A DNA stretch of 64,000 bases from DAOUKH01 sp034421515. Its GTDB lineage: Bacteria; Chloroflexota; Dehalococcoidia; SHYB01. Where the stretch lies: contig DAOUKH010000003.1 of NCBI GenBank assembly GCA_034421515.1, forward strand, positions 1 to 64,000, written 5' to 3'. Positions 44,998-52,693 of this stretch are shown here, piece by piece; position 1 is the first letter of the stretch, and every line of letters begins with the position of its first letter. The notes below the pieces were generated by a model. The model did not search any database. It saw only the letters and a list, made by a program, of their open reading frames with translations, and had not been told where the DNA came from. Both the position numbers and the translations under genes were made by a program.

Positions 44998-45291
44998 CTA
45001 CCCCGATACCCCATCGCAGATGATGGTGCTGCAGATGGTGCTCCTTGAGCGGATCTTCGCAAGATCCCGGTACTCCGGCGAGTTGACGAAGGCCCGGGCC
45101 TTGCCGAGGTCTCCGAACTCTATGACGACGACTCGGTCATGCGTCCGGTCGCTGTCCACGACCTCGATGATGCCCCTGCGCACCAGATACCTGCCGTCGT
45201 GGGCCTCCACGAGCGCCCCGATTCGATTGGAGAATTGAGCGAGCAGCTCCGCGTCGGTGACTTCCATATCGGCGATCAAATACGCTGCCAT
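44998..45291 (-). CDS. DUF1330 domain-containing protein
   Basis: 97 residues with the ferredoxin-like DUF1330 pattern: AYLIADMEVTDAELLAQF at the start, HDGRYLVRRGIIEVVDSD in the middle and VVVIEFGDLGKARAFVNSPEY near the end. The biochemical function of the family is not established. GAGAGG lies before the ATG at 45291. It stands alone, convergent with the AIPR gene. Confidence 0.85.
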   Translation of the reverse strand: MAAYLIADMEVTDAELLAQFSNRIGALVEAHDGRYLVRRGIIEVVDSDRTHDRVVVIEFGDLGKARAFVNSPEYRDLAKIRSRSTICSTIICDGVSG

Positions 45292-45399
45292 CTCGACACC
45301 TCTCTTCTCGCTTCTATCGTAACGACGTCAATTCCGTGACACTTTTCCCGTGCCGTGCTGAACGCGCGGCGCGGCAGGCGGAACGAGATGCACGCCCCC

Positions 45400-45804
45400 C
45401 TACGGCCTGCGCCACCACGCCACGCCCGTGAGGGCGGCGGAGAAGGCGAACATCGCGAGGCCGAGCGGCACGTGGAGGGCGGAGAACCAGCGGTAGTCGA
45501 CGGTGCCTTCGCCGAGGGCTTGCTGGATGGTCCAGAGGAAGGCGAGCGCGGCGGTGGCGGGGACGATCCGGGTGGCGGGGTCGAAGCCGGCGCGGAGGGC
45601 GGCGGGGAGGATGACGGCGAGGACGACGGCGAAGGAGATGCGTCCCAGCCAGAGGTGGATGTCGAGCATGGTGGCGCCGCCGCCTGAGTAGAAGCCGCCG
45701 AAGAGGAAGCCCTGGAGCAGGACGACGAGCGGCGTCAGGGTGATCAGCAGGCGGTAGAGCTTGGCGGCGGTGGGCCGACGGGCGGGGTGCGTAACGCCAA
45801 TCAC
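45400..45804 (-). CDS. Four-helix membrane protein of the heme operon
   Basis: 134 residues with four hydrophobic segments (about 18-38, 46-68, 79-94 and 107-127). Histidines face into two of them: MLDIHLWLGRI and SALHVPLGLAM. Paired His in a four-helix bundle recalls cytochrome b561-like or DUF6220-type heme membrane proteins, but it does not match HemJ or HemG by eye. Its ATG overlaps the stop of the DUF4202 gene by four bases, so it is translated from the heme operon. A role in heme handling is inference. Confidence 0.75.
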   Translation of the reverse strand: MIGVTHPARRPTAAKLYRLLITLTPLVVLLQGFLFGGFYSGGGATMLDIHLWLGRISFAVVLAVILPAALRAGFDPATRIVPATAALAFLWTIQQALGEGTVDYRWFSALHVPLGLAMFAFSAALTGVAWWRRP

Positions 45805-46421
45805 GTGGGCCTCCGGCGAGTCGGTTCGGCCTCCGCGGCCTGCACCGCGTCGTCGAGAAGACGGGCGGCGCGGTCTTCGAGGGCGAGTGCTTGGGCGGCG
45901 GCACGGCCCTGGGGACTCATCTTTCGCCAGGTGCTGACAAGCACCTCGACCATGCGCGCGTCGTCGTCGAGCTGGCCGGCGAAGTCGGCGAGCTGGGTCT
46001 CCATGAAGACGAGGCAGAGGGCGTCCTCCATGGCCTGGGCGTCGGGGTCGCGGCCGAGGCCGCGCTTGCGCACGAGGTCCTGGGCTCGCTTGACCTCGGC
46101 GGCGCCGTAGCCGGCATCGGCCATGATCTCGCCGAGCGCGTCGGCGTGGAAGCGCTGGAGGGCGGTGCGCCAGCGGAGGTAGCCCTCGCGGCCGGCGGGG
46201 TAGGCATCGCGGGGATGCTCCCAGCGCCGGATGTGGTGGGCGCGGGCGGCGAGCAGGAGCAACTCGCCCGCGTCGGGGCGCAGCGCGCTCACCCAGCGGG
46301 TCATCATCTCGGCGTGGGCGGCTTCCTTGGGACGGGGAACGCCTTCAACGGTCAGCCTGTTGGGATCGGCGGCGTTGGCGTCGTCGATGCGGCGGATGGC
46401 TTCCTCGAAGCGGGCGGTCAT
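45801..46421 (-). CDS. DUF4202 domain-containing protein
   Basis: 206 residues from ATG 46421. FEEAIRRIDDANAADPN and HHIRRWEHPRDAYPAGREGYLRWR carry the His-rich signature of the DUF4202 family; YGAAEVKRAQDLVRKRGL follows. The conserved HH and H-P-R residues suggest metal or heme binding, but no activity is established. It overlaps hemH by four bases upstream and the membrane-protein gene by four bases downstream. Confidence 0.85.
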   Translation of the reverse strand: MTARFEEAIRRIDDANAADPNRLTVEGVPRPKEAAHAEMMTRWVSALRPDAGELLLLAARAHHIRRWEHPRDAYPAGREGYLRWRTALQRFHADALGEIMADAGYGAAEVKRAQDLVRKRGLGRDPDAQAMEDALCLVFMETQLADFAGQLDDDARMVEVLVSTWRKMSPQGRAAAQALALEDRAARLLDDAVQAAEAEPTRRRPT

Positions 46422-47386
46422 GGCGCGGATGGGAGGGAGAGTTGCTCCCAGCCGGCGGACTGGACTTCGCGGGCGACGACCGCGGCGAGGGCGTCGATGA
46501 AGGGGGGCCAGGCGTTGAAGGTCTCGATGCGGGAGAGGACCAGCCCGGCCTCGTTCGCTTGCTCCGCCGCCGCCACGTCGATGTCGTAGAGGACTTCGAG
46601 GTGGTCGGAGAGGAACTGGACAGGGACGATGAGGACGCGGCCATGGCCGGCGTCGCGGAGGCCGGGGAAGAGGTCCTTGATGTCGGGCTTGAGCCACTCG
46701 ACAGGCTGGTGTCCCGCGCTCTGGTAGGCCAAGCGCCAGCGGTCGCCGGCGAGCCCGCAGCGCTCGGCGGCGAGGCGGGCCGTCTCTTCGAGCATGCTGA
46801 TGTAGCCGGGCTCGCGGTCGACGACCGCCTTCGGCATGCTGTGAGCGGTCATCAGGACGGGAACGCAGTCTCGTTCTTCGGGAGGCAGGCGTTCCACCGC
46901 CTGCTCAATGCGGCGCGCCAGAGCGTCGATAAAGGCGGGCAGCGTGTGCCACGAGCCGGCGACACGAACCTCGCAGCCGGCGGGCAGCGACGCCTTGGCG
47001 GCGTCGACGGCGGTGAGATAGCCGCCCATGATGATCGGCGAGTACTGGGGCGAGAGGATGAGGCAGACCATGTGCCGCGCCCCCTCAGCGGCGAGCGATT
47101 CGAGCGCGTCGGCTATGAAGGGCGGCGCGTTGCGCATGCCGATGGCGACGCGGTAGGCCCCCTCCTCGCGCCCGTTGAGGCGTGCTTCGAGCGCCTCGGC
47201 CTGCTCGCCGGTGATGCGGGTGAGCGGCGACCCGCCGATGACGCGGTAGCGCCGCTGCATCTCCTCGACGACCTCGGCGGGCGCGGGGGCGCCGCGGATG
47301 CGTTCGAGGTAGGCGGGCACGTCGGCGATGGCGGCCGCCGAGCCGAAGCTCATGAGCACGACGCCGACCGGCGCGCCGCTCGTCAC
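46418..47386 (-). CDS. hemH: Ferrochelatase
   Basis: Inserts Fe2+ into a porphyrin, last or near-last step of heme synthesis, 322 residues from GTG 47386. GVVLMSFGSAAAIADVPAYL at the start, LILSPQYSPIIMGGY, TAHSMPKAVVDREPGY (catalytic-region histidine) and YQSAGHQPVEWLKPDIKDL match the family. GAGGAG lies before the GTG, which overlaps the hemE stop by four bases (GTGA). Whether coproporphyrin or protoporphyrin is used cannot be told. Confidence 0.92.
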   Translation of the reverse strand: MTSGAPVGVVLMSFGSAAAIADVPAYLERIRGAPAPAEVVEEMQRRYRVIGGSPLTRITGEQAEALEARLNGREEGAYRVAIGMRNAPPFIADALESLAAEGARHMVCLILSPQYSPIIMGGYLTAVDAAKASLPAGCEVRVAGSWHTLPAFIDALARRIEQAVERLPPEERDCVPVLMTAHSMPKAVVDREPGYISMLEETARLAAERCGLAGDRWRLAYQSAGHQPVEWLKPDIKDLFPGLRDAGHGRVLIVPVQFLSDHLEVLYDIDVAAAEQANEAGLVLSRIETFNAWPPFIDALAAVVAREVQSAGWEQLSLPSAP

Positions 47387-48432
47387 CGGCGGCTCTCCTC
47401 GTGCACCAAGTCGACGATGCGCTTGAGGTCTTCGGGGTTGGTGTCGGGTAGGACGCCGTGGCCAAGGTTGAAGACGTGGCCGGGGCGGTTTTCGGCGCGG
47501 CGCAGGATGTCGCGGACGCCGTCGCGAATGGTCTCCCACGGCGCGAGGAGGAGGACGGGGTCGAGGTTGCCCTGGATGCCCTTGTCGTGGCCGATCCGGG
47601 CCCAGGCGGCGTCGAGGTCGACGCGCCAGTCGAGGCTCATGATGTCGCTGCCGGCGTCGCGCATCAAGTCGAGCAGCGACGCGTTCCCGGTGCCGAAGTG
47701 GATCGTTGGGATGCCGGTCTCGCGGACGGCGTCGAAGATGCGGGTCACGTAGGGCAGCACCGACGTCCGGTACTGGCCGGGACCGAGGACGCCGACCCAG
47801 CTATCGAAAATCTGGATGATCTCAGCGCCGGCGGCGACCTGCTCGCGGAGGTAGCGGATGACGACCTCGGTGGTCTTGTCCATGAGCCTTGCCCAGAGAT
47901 CGGGGCGGGCGAGCATGAGGCCCTTGGCCTTGTCGTAGTTGCGGGAGGGGCGGCCCTCGATCATGTAGCAGGCTAGGGTGAAGGGCGAGCCGGAGAAGCC
48001 GACGAGGGCGGCTCGGCCGTCGAGCTGCCGCCCGATGAGGCGGATGGCGTCGAAGAGGTAGGGGGTGGCCTCGGCTGCGTCGATGACGCGGATGGCGTCG
48101 ATCTGGGCCTCGGTGCGTATGGGGTCGTGGATGATGGGGCCGGTGTCGGGCTCGATGTGGAAGGGGACGCCCATGCCCTCGAGCGGGAGCATGATGTCGG
48201 CGAACATGACCGCCGCGTCGACGCCAAGCCGGTCGACGGGCAACAGCGTGACCTCGGCGCAGAGCTCGGGGGTCTTGGCGATGGTCAGGATCTCGTACTT
48301 CTTGCGGAGGTCGCGGTACTCCTGGAAGCAGCGCCCCGCCTGGCGCATGAACCACACCGGGGTGGCGTCGACCTCGCGGAGGCGGCAGGCGTCGAGCATG
48401 CGCCGCGCCCCGGCCTTGGAATCCGATGTCAT
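47383..48432 (-). CDS. hemE: Uroporphyrinogen decarboxylase
   Basis: Decarboxylates uroporphyrinogen III to coproporphyrinogen III, 349 residues from ATG 48432. TPVWFMRQAGRCFQEYRDLR is the N-terminal substrate-binding signature, FADIMLPLEGMGVPF contains the catalytic aspartate, and GFSGSPFTLACYMIEG and FGTGNASLLD follow. First gene of a four-gene minus-strand operon with hemH, DUF4202 and a membrane protein. Confidence 0.94.
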   Translation of the reverse strand: MTSDSKAGARRMLDACRLREVDATPVWFMRQAGRCFQEYRDLRKKYEILTIAKTPELCAEVTLLPVDRLGVDAAVMFADIMLPLEGMGVPFHIEPDTGPIIHDPIRTEAQIDAIRVIDAAEATPYLFDAIRLIGRQLDGRAALVGFSGSPFTLACYMIEGRPSRNYDKAKGLMLARPDLWARLMDKTTEVVIRYLREQVAAGAEIIQIFDSWVGVLGPGQYRTSVLPYVTRIFDAVRETGIPTIHFGTGNASLLDLMRDAGSDIMSLDWRVDLDAAWARIGHDKGIQGNLDPVLLLAPWETIRDGVRDILRRAENRPGHVFNLGHGVLPDTNPEDLKRIVDLVHEESRR

Positions 48433-48524
48433 CGTCGCGCCCCCATGTTCAAGACCGGCCGCAGGCCGCCGCCCATTGTAGTGCACTGGCGGGCGCGCGG
48501 CGCGGTGGGGGAATCGACCACCGT

Positions 48525-48553
48525 TTGCACGATAACGATACCGCTGGTAGTAT
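48525..48553 (+). promoter_or_regulatory. Promoter and operator-like repeats of the first HicAB pair
   Basis: TTGCAC (48525-48530), 17 nt, TAGTAT (48548-48553). The spacer contains ACGATAACGATA, a direct repeat that could bind the HicB autoregulator. The hicA ATG lies only 11 nt after the -10 box, so the mRNA may be nearly leaderless. Confidence 0.5.
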
Positions 48554-48564
48554 CACCTCGCAGC

Positions 48565-48813
48565 ATGTCACAGAAGGAAAAACGGCTGGCGAGGGCGAAG
48601 GAGAACCCGCAGGGATTCCGATTCGAGGAACTCCTACAGCTTTACAAGGATTGGGGATTCGTAGTCGAGCCAAGCGGGAGGGGAAGCCACTACAAGGCAC
48701 AGCTGCCGGGAACCCCCGTTAGGACTAGGGTTCTCACGCGCTCAAACCCCGTGAAAAGCATCTACGTGAAGCAGGCGGTAGAGGCCATTGAAGAGGCTCA
48801 GGCGCTGTCTTGA
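48565..48813 (+). CDS. hicA: HicA-type toxin (mRNA interferase)
   Basis: 82 residues; the dsRBD-like HicA fold cleaves mRNA. The catalytic-His segment GRGSHYKAQLPG carries His42 preceded by Gly-Ser. YKDWGFVVEP and NPVKSIYVKQAVEAIEEA complete the fold. It is longer at the N-terminus than the 60-residue HicA of the second pair. The hicB gene begins 20 nt after its stop. Confidence 0.75.
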   Translation: MSQKEKRLARAKENPQGFRFEELLQLYKDWGFVVEPSGRGSHYKAQLPGTPVRTRVLTRSNPVKSIYVKQAVEAIEEAQALS

Positions 48814-48833
48814 GGCGGGAAGGACCTTCGACG

Positions 48834-49259
48834 ATGAGCGGTGATCTTGCGCATTACGCGGCACTGCGTTATCCGGTGCTCCTGACGCGGGTATCGGACA
48901 ACGACGAGGATTACTGGGCGGCTGAGTTCCCAGACTTGCCGGGCTGCCTCGCGGATGGACGGACCCCAGACGAGGCCGTGGAGAACGCGGAGGCCGCCAA
49001 GGGCATCTGGATTGAAGCCGAGCTCGAAGCAGGACGAGCGGTCCCAGAACCGGCAGGCGACCGCGACTATAGCGGCCGGTTTGTCGTGCGGATTCCCCGC
49101 TCGCTCCATCGCCGCCTTGCCCTCACTGCACAGAGGGAAGGCGTGAGCTTGAATCAGCAGGTCGTGTCGAGACTCGCGGAAACGACCGCCGCTCCGGAAT
49201 CTCCACGGAAGTCCGCTGCGCCGCGACGGTACCCAGGGAGAACGGCGAAGTCGGCGTAG
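48834..49259 (+). CDS. hicB: HicB-type antitoxin with ribbon-helix-helix domain
   Basis: 141 residues from ATG 48834 (GGAAGGA upstream). The N-terminal HicB fold shows YPVLLTRVSDNDEDYWAAEFPDLPGCLADG. A ribbon-helix-helix DNA-binding part follows as GRFVVRIPRSLHRRLALTAQREGVSLNQ. The C-terminal tail is basic. It neutralises HicA and represses the pair. Confidence 0.85.
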   Translation: MSGDLAHYAALRYPVLLTRVSDNDEDYWAAEFPDLPGCLADGRTPDEAVENAEAAKGIWIEAELEAGRAVPEPAGDRDYSGRFVVRIPRSLHRRLALTAQREGVSLNQQVVSRLAETTAAPESPRKSAAPRRYPGRTAKSA

Positions 49260-49319
49260 CCGGGTCTCAGGCCGTACTGGCGGCCACTTTACGCCCGCCC
49301 GCGTGGTATCCTGCGCGCC

Positions 49320-51005
49320 ATGCATGACCTGCTGATTCGCAACGCGCGGATCGTGGATGGGAGCGGCGGGCCGTCGCGGTATGGCGCCGTGGCCGTCTCC
49401 GATGGGCGCGTGACCGAGACCGGCGAGGGCAACGGGCTGGCGCGGCGCGTCATCGACGCCGAGGGGCTCGTCGTCGCGCCGGGTTTCATCGACATCCACA
49501 CCCACTACGACGCGCAGCTTGCCTGGGACCCGCTCTGCACGCCGTCGTGCTACCACGGCACGACGAGCATCGTGATGAGCAACTGCGGCTACGGCATGGC
49601 GCCGGTGCGCCCCGAGGACCGCGACTACACGATGGGGACGTTCAGCTGCGTCGAGGGCGTTTCCAAAGAGACGCTGATCAACGGGCTGCCCTGGGAGTGG
49701 GAGACGCTGCCGGAGTATCTGGCCTGGCTGGAGGAGCGCGGGCTGGGGATCAACGTCGCGGCGCAGGTGGGGCACTCGGCGGTGCGCCGCTGGGTGCTGG
49801 GGCCGGAGGCCCACGAGCGCGAGGCCACCCCCGACGAGATCGCGACGATGCGCGCCATGGTGCGCGACGGCATGGACGCCGGGGCCGTCGGCTTCACCAC
49901 GTCGCGCGTCGCGCACCAGAAGGGCGAGTTCGGCGAGCCGATCCCCTCCTTCGCGGCGCACGAAGACGAGCTGTTCGAGCTCGCCGGCGTCCTCCGCGAC
50001 CTCGGGCGGGGCATCATCGGGATCAATCCGCGGACGAAGTCGCTGGAGTTCGTCCAAGAGGACAAGGACCAGCTCTACCAGCTCGCGGCGCGGACGGGGC
50101 GGCCGGTCAACTGGAACGAGTTCAACCAGCGGGACATCTATCCCGGCCAGTGGCGGGTGCTCCTCGACTACATGGAGCACGCCCAACAGCTCGGGGCGAT
50201 GGTCTACGCGGTGATGCGCTGCCAGCGCATGGACATGCACTTCAACCTGCGCGACACGCACGCGTTCAACCGATCGAAGCTGTGGCGCGACTTCATGGCA
50301 CGGTCGACGGAGACGAAGCTCCGCGACCTCGAAGACGGGGACTTCCGCCGCCGGCTGCTCGAAGAGATGCAGCCGCGCTTCTCGCAGGGCGGGGCCGGGT
50401 TCGAGCGCCTCGCCATCGCCATCGCGGCCACCGACCGCCACCGCGGGTTCGACGGCCGCCTGGTGCGGGACGTAGCGGCCGAGACCGGCGAGGACGCCGG
50501 CGAGCTCTTCTTCCGCATCGCCCGCGAGGAGCAGCTCGAGACCGAGTTCGCCTACCACGGCGTCACCAACGGCGACGACGACGCGGTGCGGGCGATGATC
50601 GAGAGCCCGGGGACGATCATCGGCATCTCCGACGCGGGCGCGCACCTCCACACCATGTCCGGCGTCGACTACCCGACGTACTTCCTGGGCCGCTGGATAC
50701 GAGAGAAGCAGGCGATGTCCTTGGAAGCGGGCGTCGCGGCGCTCACCTCGGCGCCGGCCCGGTTAGCCGGACTCGAGGGGCGCGGCGTCATCGAGCCAGG
50801 CGCCGCCGCCGACCTCTGCATCTTCGACCCCGACACCATCGGGCCGCGGTCCATGGAGATCTGGAACGACTTGCCGGGCGGCGAGGGGCGGCACGTGAAG
50901 CGGGCCGCCGGCGTGCGCGAGGTCATCGTCAACGGCGAGGCGCTGGTCCAAGACGGCGAGCCGACCGGGGAGCTGCCGGGCCGCGTGCTGCGTCACGGAC
51001 GCTAG
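49320..51005 (+). CDS. N-acyl-D-amino-acid deacylase (D-aminoacylase family)
   Basis: Zinc amidohydrolase of 561 residues. The metal motif PGFIDIHTHYDAQ is followed by the conserved SNCGYG cysteine segment. GHSAVRRWVLG, SDAGAHLHTMSG (a late Asp/His segment) and the C-terminal beta strand GAAADLCIFDPDTIGPR are all present. It hydrolyses N-acyl-D-amino acids or similar amides. The aldolase gene begins 7 nt after its stop, forming a two-gene unit. Confidence 0.9.
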   Translation: MHDLLIRNARIVDGSGGPSRYGAVAVSDGRVTETGEGNGLARRVIDAEGLVVAPGFIDIHTHYDAQLAWDPLCTPSCYHGTTSIVMSNCGYGMAPVRPEDRDYTMGTFSCVEGVSKETLINGLPWEWETLPEYLAWLEERGLGINVAAQVGHSAVRRWVLGPEAHEREATPDEIATMRAMVRDGMDAGAVGFTTSRVAHQKGEFGEPIPSFAAHEDELFELAGVLRDLGRGIIGINPRTKSLEFVQEDKDQLYQLAARTGRPVNWNEFNQRDIYPGQWRVLLDYMEHAQQLGAMVYAVMRCQRMDMHFNLRDTHAFNRSKLWRDFMARSTETKLRDLEDGDFRRRLLEEMQPRFSQGGAGFERLAIAIAATDRHRGFDGRLVRDVAAETGEDAGELFFRIAREEQLETEFAYHGVTNGDDDAVRAMIESPGTIIGISDAGAHLHTMSGVDYPTYFLGRWIREKQAMSLEAGVAALTSAPARLAGLEGRGVIEPGAAADLCIFDPDTIGPRSMEIWNDLPGGEGRHVKRAAGVREVIVNGEALVQDGEPTGELPGRVLRHGR

Positions 51006-51012
51006 CGGGAAC

Positions 51013-51780
51013 ATGCGTCCCAACAAGCTCAAGCAGATGTGGCGCGACGGCCGGCCCGCCAACATGGGCTGGATGAGCACGGCGGACCCGCTCATGGCCG
51101 AGACGATGGCCTACGCCGGCTTCGACGCGGTGACCCTGGACATGCAGCACGGCATGGGCATCGGCCCCGACCGCGCCGCAACCTGGCTCCAGGCCATCAG
51201 CCAGACCGAGACCGTCCCCCTGGTTCGCGTGCCGTGGAACGATCCCAGCTATATGCAGTGGGTGCTCGACGCCGGAGCCTACGGGGTCATCGTGCCGCTG
51301 ATCAGTACGCGCGAGCAGGCGGAGCGCGCCGGCGGGGCCTGCCGCTATCCGCCCATCGGCTACCGCAGCGTCGGACCCAACCGGGCGCGCACCTACGCGG
51401 GCAACGACTACATCGAGAAGGCGAACGACGAGATCGTCTGCCTGGTGATGATCGAGCACATCGACACCATCGGGCGGCTCGACGACCTCGCCCAAGCGCC
51501 GGGCATCGACGGCTTCTACATCGGCCCGATGGACCTGGCCCAGACGATGGGCCTCGCCAACCCGGGCCGCTACGCCGACTCGAAGGAGCACGCCGACGCC
51601 TGCCAGGCCGTCCTCGACGCCGCCAACCGCGCCGGCCTCGTCGCCGGCGTCCACTGCGGCGGCCCCGAGGAAGCCCTCGAACGCTTCGAGCAGGGCTTCC
51701 GCCTCTGCCCCATCCTCTCCGACACCCGCGCCGTCGGCTCGGCAGCCTCCGCCGCCCTCAAAGCCATCGGCCAGCGGTAG
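51013..51780 (+). CDS. HpcH/HpaI aldolase/citrate lyase family protein
   Basis: TIM-barrel class II pyruvate aldolase, 255 residues. The loop DAVTLDMQHGMG, the active-site VPLVRVPWND (Arg), VMIEHIDTIGRL (metal Glu) and DGFYIGPMDLAQTMG (metal Asp) are intact. Relatives include 4-hydroxy-2-oxoheptanedioate aldolase and rhamnonate-pathway aldolases; the substrate is unknown. It probably works with the upstream D-aminoacylase as a catabolic unit (inference). Confidence 0.9.
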   Translation: MRPNKLKQMWRDGRPANMGWMSTADPLMAETMAYAGFDAVTLDMQHGMGIGPDRAATWLQAISQTETVPLVRVPWNDPSYMQWVLDAGAYGVIVPLISTREQAERAGGACRYPPIGYRSVGPNRARTYAGNDYIEKANDEIVCLVMIEHIDTIGRLDDLAQAPGIDGFYIGPMDLAQTMGLANPGRYADSKEHADACQAVLDAANRAGLVAGVHCGGPEEALERFEQGFRLCPILSDTRAVGSAASAALKAIGQR

Positions 51781-51854
51781 GACGGCGGCTATGGAACGTC
51801 TGCCTTCGGAGCTGGATGTTCCAGGGAGGAGTCCTCTGCGATAGCGTGGAAGGG

Positions 51855-51891
51855 TTGTACTTGCCTTTAGACATAGTCTATATTGGACTAT
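51855..51891 (+). promoter_or_regulatory. Promoter and palindromic operator of the Phd/VapC pair
   Basis: TTGTAC (51855-51860), 18 nt, TATATT (51879-51884). The inverted repeat ATAGTC-N7-GACTAT (51873-51891) covers the -10 box, as expected for an autoregulatory antitoxin operator. It lies about 30 nt before the antitoxin start. Confidence 0.55.
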
Positions 51892-51922
51892 ATCGGCTTG
51901 TGCGAAGAGAGGAAGGTAGACG

Positions 51923-52201
51923 GTGGCCTTACCGAAACCCAGCCGGGTTTGGACCGTGGCCGAGGCCAAGGCGCGGCTATCGGAGATCTTACGCCTCGCC
52001 GAAGAGGAGGGCCCGCAGCGCATCGGCGCGCGTAAGTCCTTTGTGGTCGTTCCCGAGCACGTTTGGGAGTCTCAAACGCCTTCCCGGAAACCCTTGGGCC
52101 AGTGGCTAATCGAAAACGTGCCGCGGGGTACAAACCTCGAAGTACCAGACCGGAGTTCCAACCGAGAGATTCCGTTCGTCCACGACGAAGATGACGGATG
52201 A
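51923..52201 (+). CDS. Phd/YefM-type antitoxin
   Basis: 92 residues, GTG start. VWTVAEAKARLSEILRLAEEEGPQRI is the Phd/YefM DNA-binding signature, followed by the KSFVVVPEHVWE strand and a C-terminal acidic tail (FVHDEDDG) that would wrap the toxin. The stop overlaps the start of the PIN toxin gene (ATGA). Confidence 0.82.
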   Translation: MALPKPSRVWTVAEAKARLSEILRLAEEEGPQRIGARKSFVVVPEHVWESQTPSRKPLGQWLIENVPRGTNLEVPDRSSNREIPFVHDEDDG

Positions 52202-52617
52202 GTGGCTGTCTGTTGGACACCAATGTGGTCTCGGAGTTGACAAGGGATGCTCCGGACCCACGCGTCCTGGCATTCCTGGCGGACCGGGAAGATGTATGGC
52301 TGTCGTCTGTTCTCGTCCATGAGACGGAATACGGCATACGGCTACTTCCCAGGGGAAGGCGGCGTGACCGGCTGGCTGCGATGCAGGCAGGGATCCTGTC
52401 CATCTATGCCCATCGCATACTGCCTTTAGACAGAACCAGCGCGGAGTGGGCAGCCGAATTCCGTGCCAACGCGCGGCTGTCCGGGCGTGTCGTTGAGCTT
52501 GGAGACGTGCTGATAGCCGGAATAGCCAAGGCCCATGACCTCACCGTGGCCACCCGCAATAGAGTCGATTTCGAGCCCCTTAACGTCGATGTCGTCAACC
52601 CCTGGGAATTCTCCTAA
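52198..52617 (+). CDS. vapC: PIN domain VapC/FitB-type toxin
   Basis: Endoribonuclease of 139 residues. The acidic PIN quartet is visible as LLDTNV (Asp7), HETEYG (Glu42) and ELGDVLIAG (Asp103), with NRVDF later. It overlaps the antitoxin by four bases. FitB and VapC cannot be separated by sequence alone. Confidence 0.88.
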   Translation: MSGCLLDTNVVSELTRDAPDPRVLAFLADREDVWLSSVLVHETEYGIRLLPRGRRRDRLAAMQAGILSIYAHRILPLDRTSAEWAAEFRANARLSGRVVELGDVLIAGIAKAHDLTVATRNRVDFEPLNVDVVNPWEFS

Positions 52618-52641
52618 CCGACAGCCAGCCCCTGGGCCGTT

Positions 52642-52649
52642 GCTATAAT
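52642..52649 (+). promoter_or_regulatory. Extended -10 promoter of the ABC exporter operon
   Basis: TGCTATAAT-type element with a consensus TATAAT at 52644-52649 and no clear -35. A start of transcription near 52656 makes the ATG at 52694 preferable to the GTG at 52655 for the exporter gene. Confidence 0.55.
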
Positions 52650-52693
52650 GGCCGGTGCGGGCGTGGCCGGCGGCGGGCGCTCCCGCGCTGTCT

